Below are positions 17,600-24,770 of a stretch of DNA of 64,000 nucleotides, piece after piece (position 1 is the stretch's first letter; every line of letters starts with the position of its first letter). Both the position numbers and the translations under genes were made by a program. The notes beneath the pieces were generated by a model. The model saw only the letters and a program-made list of their open reading frames with translations, was not told where the DNA came from and made no database searches. The stretch is from positions 62,001 to 126,000 of the forward strand of contig CAWAIR010000010.1 in assembly GCA_963782045.1 (NCBI GenBank), written 5' to 3'. Source of the stretch: CAVSRC01 sp963782045. GTDB lineage: Bacteria; Pseudomonadota; Alphaproteobacteria; Rhizobiales; Kaistiaceae.

Positions 17600-18557
17600 T
17601 CAATGGCGCCGCGGCGGCGGACGATGGCCGGGACCCTGCGGCGGGCCACCGGCCTGCCTGCCGCCACCGCTCGGCCGCGGGCCGCTCAGCGTCTGCACGG
17701 CCGATTGCGACCACGAGCCACGCAGGCAGCCGATGCTGTAGGGAAAATCGAGGGTGGCGACGTAGTGGTACATCTTCACCTTCTTCCCGTCCCATTCGAC
17801 TTCGCTGGTGATGCCGTGGCAGGCGTCAAGGTCCGCTGAAGAAAGCGTCTGCCCGTTGGCGCCACGGGGGCCGTAGATGCCGAAGCCGTCGATCGCATAG
17901 CCGACGAGCTTTGACGGACCGGAGGCCGAATTCGAGCTCCTTCAGCGCGCAGTTGCTGACATTGTGATTGTGGTAGACGCCGCCCGCTTGCGGGTGGCCC
18001 TGGCAGGCGTCCTGGGTCTCGTGGGCGACCGCGTCGCGGCCGGGCTCATCGAGCGAGTCGTAAAGCGCCACGCCGGTCAGGAGCACGCCGACCGCGTTCG
18101 GCACGCAGCTTGGGCTGGCCGCAAGCTTCGGCGTGACCGGCAGGGAAATCTGCATGGACTGCTTCTTGATGGAATTCGGGTTGTGGTCGTATTTGTAGGC
18201 GTCGTCCGAGCGCGAGATCGGGAACTTGCCGGTCGCATAGTCGGGCAGGTCGTCCCACGTGATGATGCGCTTGTCGCCCTTGATGGTGACCTTGAAGCTG
18301 TGTTGTTTCCAGGTGACCGAGCCATCGACCACCGCCTTGGCGGTGACGTTGTAGGTGTCGGCGGACTTGTTGATCCACGGCCCGTCGACCTGCGCCCCGG
18401 CACGGCTGTTGGGGTTGGTGTGGCAAGCCCAGAGGTAGCCGACCTTAGGCCCGGTTGAGAGCTTCCCGTCGCCAAGCGGCAGCTTGGTTGGATCGAGTTC
18501 GTGAGCGAGCGCGGACGTGGCGACGAGCGCCGCGACCGCGAGGACTGCGATGCGCAT
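17600..18557 (-). pseudogene. YHYH-domain exported protein with one-base frameshift
   Basis: About 318 residues if one extra base near 17928-17933 is removed. It starts MRIAVLAVAALVATSALA (signal peptide) and contains DACQGHPQAGGVYHNHNVSNC; after the frame change it continues SKLVGYAIDGFGIYGPRG, DACHGITSEVEWDGKK, MYHYVATLDFPYSIGCLRG and a Pro/Gly-rich tail ending PPPRRH. YHYH proteins are periplasmic, probably metal-binding, of unknown function. The gene lies between two copies of the ispA 3' end, which suggests it is an insert. The frameshift may be real or a sequence error. Confidence 0.8.
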
Positions 18558-18686
18558 ATTCCCCTTCCCCCTTTGGGCGTCTGTGTCGACCCGCACCCAC
18601 CGTAGCGGGCAATTCCCCAATGCCCAACCCGGCTTCGTCCAATTTTTGGCCTTTTTCGGGCCACCTGGATCCCGGTCGCTGACTGC

Positions 18687-18743
18687 CGGCTCGCGCGCCG
18701 ACATGTTGCGCGAGGCCGCCCGCTTCGTCGCGGCGCGGGGGTA
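18687..18743 (+). repeat. 57-bp direct repeat, copy 2 (detached ispA 3' end)
   Basis: A detached copy of the 3' end of ispA (residues GSRADMLREAARFVAARG and a TAG stop at 18742-18744), with two synonymous differences from the copy attached to ispA. No ispA body precedes it. Outside the 57 bp the flanks of the two copies do not match. Confidence 0.9.
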
Positions 18744-18744
18744 G

Positions 18745-19280
18745 CGGGGCGTTCCTTTCCCGGACACGCTGCAGCCTTCCCGCGCCATCTCATGGCCGGG
18801 TCATGGCGATTTCAAAGAACGGCCCCTCGGATAACGAGGGGATGGCGGGCGCTCGAAGAACGCCGGTCTGTAACTTTGTGGGGCGCTCGTTCGAGCGCCC
18901 GCCGCGGTGATTTTGGCTCCGGCCCGCCTGGGCTCCGGCGAAGGCGAGGCGGCTCCTCATCGGACTGCCTGCCTCTAGACCACCACGGTCCCGGTGACCG
19001 ATTTCCCGGACCGGTCCAACCGTGGCTGACCCTCGCCTGCCTTTAGCGCCGCCCTTTGGAGGCGTTAGCGCACGGAGGATCACGCCTCCGTAAGCGGGCT
19101 CCCGGGCTCCGGCCCCCTCGCTTGCGAGGCGACGGGACAGGACACCGCACCCCGCTCCGCACCGATGACGCCTCATGAGCGCGCCCCTTCGCGAGCGGGG
19201 ATGCGTGCATCATCTCACGGGGTCATGGTGGCGGGGATAGATATTTTTGCGCAGGGCAGCACCACGATCTCCCATCCCTC
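18745..19280. other. Gene-free, hairpin-rich stretch
   Basis: No convincing gene. A 128-codon minus-strand open frame (18790-19176) has no family resemblance and lacks the strong third-position G/C bias of its neighbours. Several strong inverted repeats are present: CCCCTCG/CGAGGGG at 18823-18841; GGGCGCTCG/CGAGCGCCC at 18881-18900; and an 11-bp arm at 18845-18855 that could pair with 18892-18902 instead, so two hairpins are mutually exclusive. It could hold a structured RNA or a remnant of mobile DNA. Confidence 0.4.
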
Positions 19281-19288
19281 CCCGCAAG
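19281..19288 (+). repeat. Left 8-bp target-site duplication of the IS1595 element
   Basis: CCCGCAAG, repeated exactly at 21515-21522. An eight-base duplication is characteristic of IS1595-family insertions. The target is a palindromic intergenic repeat (CTCCCCGCAAGGGGAG type). Confidence 0.9.
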
Positions 19289-19362
19289 GGGAGTTATGCA
19301 CTTGACAAAAGAGGGTGAGTCGCCCACGTCAAGTGCTGACAGGCCGGCACATGACGAGGAAA

Positions 19363-20001
19363 TCACACAGGAGATGTTGGAGGTGGGAGCCGCCCGTCTC
19401 CAAGATGTTCTTGGCTGCGGAGATTCCATTTATGTGGTTGAGCAGGTTTACCGCGCGATGCGAGCAGCGCAGCCGCCACGACGTTAGCCGGAACGCCATT
19501 GATGGCCATTTTGGAGCGCTCCAGTTCCAAGGCGGACCAAATGCGCATCCCATAGTCAGCGATGGCCTGTGTTTCGTCGGCCATTTCACGAATGGTCTGT
19601 ACCGTAAAGCGGTATAGACGAACGTGTGAGCCGTCCTTGCTTCGGCCTTTGTGTAGCACGGCAAATTCTGGGTCTTGGGACGGCTGGAAGCGTGCATGTG
19701 CGACAGCATTTCGGTTTTCTTTGCAGATTGCCGCACACGTCAAAAAATCGGATATGTGGGTAGCATATGAGGAAGGAGACCGCTTGATGCATTCCTCTCG
19801 AATGAAGCTGGCGCGCCCGTCGTTGCCAAGGAGTTCAAAGGTTCGCAGAGCAAGTGGGATATCGCCACGAAACGCATACTGAATAAGCGCTTGGTAGGCG
19901 AGTTCGACCTCAGCCCAGTTCGCGACTAGCACGCCGACGGCGTGTAAGTGATCCTTCGAACCTATATTGTAGGGTGGCCAAACGTCAGGGTTTTTGTCCA
20001 T
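19363..20001 (-). CDS. IS1595 passenger protein, function unknown
   Basis: 212 residues from MDKNPDVWPPYNIGSKDHLH; the frame runs upstream to 20133, but this ATG has a G-rich sequence about nine bases before it. Mostly helical: VGVLVANWAEVELAYQAL, AFRGDIPLALRTFELLG, ICKENRNAVAHARFQ. The N-R-N-AHA pattern resembles helical RNA- or nucleotide-binding families, but I cannot assign a function. It lies within the inverted repeats, so it travels with the transposon. Its start shares CATG with the start of the opposing 52-residue gene. Confidence 0.7.
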   Translation of the reverse strand: MDKNPDVWPPYNIGSKDHLHAVGVLVANWAEVELAYQALIQYAFRGDIPLALRTFELLGNDGRASFIREECIKRSPSSYATHISDFLTCAAICKENRNAVAHARFQPSQDPEFAVLHKGRSKDGSHVRLYRFTVQTIREMADETQAIADYGMRIWSALELERSKMAINGVPANVVAAALLASRGKPAQPHKWNLRSQEHLGDGRLPPPTSPV

Positions 20002-20158
20002 GTCTAAGCCCCCCAAGGACGCCTTATCCGAAGCCAAGCGCATAGCCGCCAAGATGCTGGCTATGCCGCCGCAGCCCCATGGTGACTCGAAACCAAAGAA
20101 GGCGAAACCTGGGGCCAAGAAGAAGCGGCCCAAAAAGGTTCGGACGGATGCCGGCTAG
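20000..20158 (+). CDS. Small Lys-rich protein carried by the IS1595 element
   Basis: 52 residues, MSKPPKDALSEAKRIAAKML then a basic tail (KPKKAKPGAKKKRPKK). The N-terminal half is a likely amphipathic helix and the tail could bind nucleic acid. It exactly fills the gap between two minus-strand genes: its ATG overlaps their start at CATG (19999-20002) and its TAG overlaps the other stop at CTAG (20155-20158). A CAGGG sequence about ten bases upstream may serve as ribosome-binding site. Coding status is inferred from composition and position. Confidence 0.6.
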   Translation: MSKPPKDALSEAKRIAAKMLAMPPQPHGDSKPKKAKPGAKKKRPKKVRTDAG

Positions 20159-20442
20159 TTTCGTTTATTGGGAGGGGGCGTATCCCTCTCCATCAAATCT
20201 GCCGCCCTTAGCATTAGATTTGCCAACCGCCGCGCCTGTTGGGGGTCTAGTGCTAGCTGGATTTGCTCCGGTTTGGATCGACCTGCTTGGACCGCATCCA
20301 GTTGAGCCTGTGAAGTCGCATATCTCAAAGCCAAGGCAATCAAATGCTGGGCGGGTAAAATACCGCCACCGACATAATTGTAAAACTGGATTCGGCCGTC
20401 AGGGAGCTTGATCCAGCCTTCGGTATTCAGGTTTTCAGCCAT
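20155..20442 (-). CDS. IS1595 passenger protein, function unknown (small)
   Basis: 95 residues from MAENLNTEGWIKLPDGRIQF; a GTG one codon earlier could also start it. A short beta-rich N-terminus is followed by two helices (AQHLIALALRYATSQAQLDA and LDPQQARRLANLMLRAADLM). It follows the transposase by about 50 bp and is probably co-transcribed with it. No function recognised. Confidence 0.65.
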   Translation of the reverse strand: MAENLNTEGWIKLPDGRIQFYNYVGGGILPAQHLIALALRYATSQAQLDAVQAGRSKPEQIQLALDPQQARRLANLMLRAADLMERDTPPPNKRN

Positions 20443-20492
20443 CACGCTTCCCCTTCTTGCGGAGTCGCGCCAGCTTACGCGCCTTTTGACGA

Positions 20493-21450
20493 TTAGTGCG
20501 CGGCTTCACCAGTCCGCCGATAGGTGAGGCGCTTGCCTTCGATGCCTTCGGCGATCTTGTTGGTGCGCTCGGCATCGGTAACACCAAGGCTTGAGCGGTT
20601 GTTGTAGCGGAAATCAAACTCCGCCAAGATAGCGATGCAAGTGCGCTTCGCTGATGTGGTGGAAAGTGCCGTTCACGCCGCGCTTGAGAACGGAGAAATA
20701 GCCTTCTGCGGTGTTTGAGTGGGCATCGCCGCGCACGTATTCGTCCTTGCCGTGATCGACCATTTCGTGGCGGGCGTATTCCTTGCCGATGCCCATGTAG
20801 CCGCCTGCCGTGTCGGTCATCAGCGTGGACTTGCGGGACACGTTCTTGACGAGGATGGGGCGAAGCGTCTTGCCGCTGATGTTGGCGATATGCTCGGAAC
20901 GGGCGCGGCCTTCGCGCTCCACGAGGACGTGAACGATCTGCTTGCCCTGTCCGCCGATGTTGCCAGCCTTGCGCTTGCTGATGTGCTTGTTCTTCTCGCG
21001 CCCGCCAACGTAGGTGGTGTCGGCTTCAACGATTTTGCCTTCGCCGCCCATAGGAGCGGGCGCCAAGTCCTTCATGGCTTCGCGGATACGATGGGCCATG
21101 AACCAGGCGGTGCGGTAAGAGCCGAAGCCCAACATGCGCCAAAGCTGGTGCGCGCTGATGCCCTTCTTGGAAGCGGACATCAGGTGCATCGCCAGCCACC
21201 ACTTGGACAGCGGGATTTTGGAGCGCTCAAAGACGGTTCCGACCGTGACCGTGAACTGGCCCTTGCAAGCGTTGCAGTAGTAGAGGCCTGGACGGTGTGA
21301 CTGCTTCTTGCCCTCGACCTTGGCAATGGTGCCGCCTTCGCAGTTACCGCAATGCGGGCAGATGGGGCCGTAAGGCCAGCGGATAGCCTCAAGAGCTTCG
21401 CGGGCCTTGTCCTCGTCGTGGAAGATCGGGTTCTGAAGATCGGCGGTCAT
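20493..21450 (-). pseudogene. IS1595-family transposase (ISXO2-like) with 3' frameshift
   Basis: About 318 residues if one extra base near 20622-20626 is removed. The start is ATG at 21450 (MTADLQNPIFHDEDKAREAL). It has an N-terminal zinc ribbon (CPHCG and YYCNACKGQF), a DDE_Tnp_IS1595 core beginning VEADTTYVGGREKNKH, the second acidic site in TLMTDTAGGY and a final conserved segment SNTAEGYFSVLKRG. The uncorrected frame stops after HLHRYLGGV; the corrected frame continues AEFDFRYNNRS and ends GKRLTYRRTGEAAH. The insertion may be a real inactivation or a sequence error. Confidence 0.88.
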
Positions 21451-21514
21451 GGTCGTTTCCCTTCGCACTCTACAGATAAGCGCGATGACAACTTTTGTCA
21501 AGTGCATAACTCCC

Positions 21515-21522
21515 CCCGCAAG
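21515..21522 (+). repeat. Right 8-bp target-site duplication of the IS1595 element
   Basis: CCCGCAAG, identical to 19281-19288. The following GGGAGGGTGGACGCGCC completes the palindromic intergenic repeat into which the element inserted. Confidence 0.9.
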
Positions 21523-21715
21523 GGGAGGGTGGACGCGCCGCAGGCGCGGACGGGTAGGGCGGCGTTTGTGGCTTCCCGGCCGCGCCTGTGGCGCTCCTCG
21601 CCCCTTGCCCCCACCCACCACGCTTACGCGCGGTCCCCCCTCCCCCGCTCACGCGTGGGAGGGATGGCGTATGCCGAACCGCTCTGCGCGCCTGCGGCGC
21701 TCCATGGTTTCTTGC

Positions 21716-22114
21716 CTACCCGCGCGGCGGCGCGTCGTTGATCTCGATCCAGAAGCCGTCGGGGTCCGCGACGAAGCACTGGCGCACGCCGTCCGGCCGC
21801 GTGGTGACCTTGCCGCGGCGCGAGGGCATGTCGCCGAAGGTCACGCCCGCTTCCGTCAGCCGCGCCACCATGCCGTCGAAGTCCGCGGCGGCGAGCGCCA
21901 GATGGGTGCCGATGCCGCGCTCGGATTTCGGCGCGGTGTTGCCGGGCACGAGATGGAGGTTGACGCCCGGCGCCAGAGCGAACCAGCGGATCGGCCCCTT
22001 GCCCATCGGGTTCTCCACCTCCTTGAGGCCGAGGATTTCCGCATAGAAGCGCACGCTCGCAGCCATGTCGCGAACATGGATGGCCTGGTGGTCGAGGTGG
22101 AAGGGGTGAGGCAT
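21716..22114 (-). CDS. VOC-family (glyoxalase/dioxygenase-fold) protein
   Basis: 132 residues from MPHPFHLDHQAIHVRDMAAS; the frame opens earlier at 22156, but this ATG fits the family. It has the paired beta-alpha-beta-beta-beta modules of vicinal-oxygen-chelate proteins: HLDHQAIHVRDMAASVRFYA gives the first metal His, GIGTHLALAAADFD the second, and FVADPDGFWIEIND the C-terminal Glu. The substrate is unknown. A fragment of a related gene start lies 300 bp upstream (22412-22471). Confidence 0.85.
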   Translation of the reverse strand: MPHPFHLDHQAIHVRDMAASVRFYAEILGLKEVENPMGKGPIRWFALAPGVNLHLVPGNTAPKSERGIGTHLALAAADFDGMVARLTEAGVTFGDMPSRRGKVTTRPDGVRQCFVADPDGFWIEINDAPPRG

Positions 22115-22194
22115 GGGGGCGGCCTTCTGAGGGTGCACGGGCGAAGCGTATTGCACCGCCTCCCCACCGCCAATGGAAGAACGCGATCACGATG

Positions 22195-22405
22195 GGGCGA
22201 AGACGCTGGACGCTGGCGCCTCTCCCAGGGGGAGAGGGCTTCGAGCCTTGGCGAACGCAAGTGAGCTTAGGCGAGAAGGGTGAGGGGATGGTGCCTCACG
22301 AGGGTCCATACACCCTCACCCCACGCACCTAACTCCCCCCGATCAAGTCGGGGGTCATAAGGTGCGTGGCCCTCTCCCCATGGGAGAGGAGCAAGGCAGC
22401 GCCGG
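22195..22405. repeat. Cluster of palindromic intergenic repeats
   Basis: Between the VOC gene and its fragment, repeat units of the form CTCTCCCAGGGGGAGAGGG, a GCGAACGCAAGTGAGC segment, CCCCCGATCAAGTCGGGGG and CTCTCCCCATGGGAGAGG follow each other. They belong to the dispersed family seen elsewhere in the window. No gene is supported here. Confidence 0.65.
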
Positions 22406-22411
22406 CCAGCG

Positions 22412-22471
22412 GTCGCGGACATGGATGGCCTGGTGGTCGAGGTGGAAGGGATGAACAACTTCGTCGGCCAT
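22412..22471 (-). pseudogene. Fragment of a VOC-family gene (5' end only)
   Basis: The minus strand reads MADEVVHPFHLDHQAIHVRD and then loses similarity. About 45 bp match the 5' part of the complete VOC gene (22065-22114) with few changes. This is a broken partial copy at the left edge of the AT-richer island, and may mark a recombination boundary. Confidence 0.75.
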
Positions 22472-23621
22472 GGTTGCTTATGCCGCTCTCGTCAACTTTT
22501 ACTTGCCGGGTCGTAGTCAGCTAATTATCATCTCACTCGGGAGGCATGGGATGATCGCTGAATTCATAACAGGCGTTGTAGGCAACCTCACTGCCGACGG
22601 CTTAGCACGAATTCTTGGAACTTCCGCACTACGACGCCGACTTGCTATTCAAAGGCGATTGGACAATTCGGCCGAAAACACAAAACGGTTCCGCCGAGCA
22701 ATCGACGATGTAGTCGTGTTGATAGGCAGAGAGGGCAATTATGATAAGACCACTGAACGCTTTTTCAATGAACTCCAGCGATCTTCATTTCCTCACGATG
22801 TTACGACCGCGCTAACTACTGGCACTGATTTTCGCCTCCCGCAGTCGATATTTCGCGATATCTACTCGCGGTTCGATTTCCCCAGCACAACAAGCGCTGA
22901 TGCATTATTCGATCGCCTCTTGGTGGCCATTCGAGCAAATTATGATCTTTTGAGCTCTGACAAAGAACTGATCCAACTAATAGCCCTCCGAACGAACAAC
23001 ATACAGAACCGCCTAAAAGGACTGACGCAGGAATTGTCATCATACCAACGCGACAGCAAGACAATCTCCGCGGCAGAACTCGATGCCTTACGAATTGAGA
23101 CTTGCCGCGCCTACCAGACTACTTACCAGTATCTTTCTGTGGAAACGAATAAGGGGGTGCGCAAGATTGGCATTTCTAAGTTATTCATCAATCCATCTTT
23201 CAGACAATCACCGCACCAGGAAGTCGCCAAGGGCGCCAGAAAAAAGCAGGCTTCTTTTTCATTCGATGACCAGACGTTGTATTTATCAGATCTACTTACC
23301 GAGCGCTGCGTTATCCTCGGCGACCCCGGCGGGGGCAAGTCAACTCTAGTGCAGCACATCTGTTAAGAATTCTCGAAAATCTTAAGTGCTTCAACGCAAT
23401 ACCCAAGTCGGCGCGATATCGACTGGACCAAGCAAAAGTTGCCGCTCCGGGTCGTGTTGCGAGCCTTCGAAAACCGTAGGCGCTCCAACCCCAAGCTCGG
23501 GTTTGTCGAATATATCGCCGATGAACTGACCACTATGACCGGCTATGATCGGGAAACAATACTGAAATTTATCAAATATTCTATCGCCACTGGCACAGCA
23601 CTAATGCTTTTTGACGGCCTA

Positions 23622-24767
23622 GTGGATCAAATCTGACGGGTGAATCCGTCTTGGGATTCCCATGGGGATTGGCGCATGCGAGTTTTGGGCATGCGCCCTG
23701 GGATTTCGATTGCGCTGACCCCATCCGATTGCCGTCGCCTGAGAGCGATCATCGGCAACCGCAACGCTCCGCAGAAGCACGTCTGGCGGGCCGCGATCGT
23801 GCTCTTGTCGGCCGATGGCTGGGGCACGGTGGAGATCATGCGCCAAACGCACAAGTCGAAGACCTGCGTCTGGCGTTGGCAGGAACGCTTTGCTGAAGAA
23901 GGGATTGACGGCCTCCTGCGTGACAAAACGCGGCCGTCCCGGGTGCCGCCCCTTGCTGCCGACATAGCGGAACGGGTGGTCGCCCTGACGCTCACCGATC
24001 CGCCCGCCGAGGCAACCCACTGGACGGGCGCCATGATGGCCGAGGCGACTGGCATCAGCGTCTCCTCGGTTCAGCGCATCTGGCGGGCCCACGGGCTGCA
24101 GCCGCATCGAGTACGACAGTTCAAGCTCTCTACCGACCCTCAGTTCGTCACCAAACTCCGGGATGTGGTCGGGCTCTACGTCGATCCGCCGGCGCATGCC
24201 ATCGTGCTCTCGGTCGACGAGAAAAGCCAAATCCAGGCCCTCGACCGCACTCAGCCGGGGCTACCGCTGAAGAAGGGGCGTGCCGGCACCATGACGCATG
24301 ATTACAAGCGCAACGGTACCACCACGCTGTTCGCCGCTCTCAATGTCCTCGACGGCACCGTCATCGGCCGCAACATGCAGCGCCACCGCCACCAGGAGTT
24401 CATCCGCTTCCTCAACGCCGTCGAGGCCGAGGTCCCGGCCGGCAAGCTGATCCATGTCGTCCTCGACAACTACGCTGCCCACAAGCACCCCAAGGTGCGC
24501 CAGTGGCTCAGCCGGCATGAGCGATTCACCTTCCACTTCGTGCCCACCTCCTGCTCCTGGCTCAACGCCGTGGAGGGCTTCTTCGCCAAGCTGTCGAAGC
24601 GACGATTGAAGCGCGGTGTCTTCCGATCCGTCGTCGATCTCCAGGTCGCCATCAACCGCTTTGTCGAGGACACCAACCAAATGCCCAAACCCTTCACCTG
24701 GACCGCCGATCCCGACAAAATCATCGCCGCCGTCAGGCGCGGGCACCAAGTGTTGGATTCAATCCAC
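23622..24767 (+). mobile_element. IS630-family insertion sequence
   Basis: A 1,146-bp element inserted at a TA dinucleotide, duplicated at 23620-23621 and 24768-24769 as expected for IS630/Tc1-mariner elements. Imperfect inverted ends: GTGGATCAAATC at left and GTGGATTGAATC (reverse complement) at right. Removing the element and one TA rejoins the NACHT reading frame exactly (GACGGCCTA-GACGAA, FDGLDE). Confidence 0.92.
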
Positions 24768-24770
24768 TAG
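23676..24770 (+). CDS. IS630-family transposase
   Basis: 364 residues from MRVLGMRPGISIALTPSDCR; a GTG at 23640 would add 12. An N-terminal helix-turn-helix region (GWGTVEIMRQTHKSKTCVWR) precedes the DDE catalytic domain: first Asp in VLSVDEKSQIQALDR, second in HVVLDNYAAHKHP, Glu in SWLNAVEGFFAKLSKR. Its stop codon TAG uses the duplicated target TA plus the next target G, so the stop is formed by the insertion site. The reading frame is intact, so the element may still be active. Confidence 0.93.
   Translation: MRVLGMRPGISIALTPSDCRRLRAIIGNRNAPQKHVWRAAIVLLSADGWGTVEIMRQTHKSKTCVWRWQERFAEEGIDGLLRDKTRPSRVPPLAADIAERVVALTLTDPPAEATHWTGAMMAEATGISVSSVQRIWRAHGLQPHRVRQFKLSTDPQFVTKLRDVVGLYVDPPAHAIVLSVDEKSQIQALDRTQPGLPLKKGRAGTMTHDYKRNGTTTLFAALNVLDGTVIGRNMQRHRHQEFIRFLNAVEAEVPAGKLIHVVLDNYAAHKHPKVRQWLSRHERFTFHFVPTSCSWLNAVEGFFAKLSKRRLKRGVFRSVVDLQVAINRFVEDTNQMPKPFTWTADPDKIIAAVRRGHQVLDSIH

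Larger units (their letters stand above)
19289..21514 (-). mobile_element. Complete IS1595-family element with passenger genes
   Basis: A 2,226-bp element bounded by 23-bp perfect terminal inverted repeats (19289-19311 and 21492-21514; core TTATGCACTTGACAAAAG) and by 8-bp direct duplications CCCGCAAG. It carries an ISXO2-like transposase on the minus strand, two further minus-strand genes and one small plus-strand gene. The length is about twice that of a simple IS1595 copy. Passenger genes are known in some IS1595 subgroups. The transposase has a one-base frameshift near its 3' end. Confidence 0.92.

Noticed and set aside
18790..19176. A 128-codon minus-strand frame in the gene-free region
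   Set aside because: No family resemblance, weak third-position bias, no ribosome-binding site, and several hairpins run through it.
20435..20617. Lys-rich 60-codon frame after the transposase
   Set aside because: It overlaps the corrected transposase end (GKRLTYRRTGEAAH), which is a better match to the family; it has no good start.
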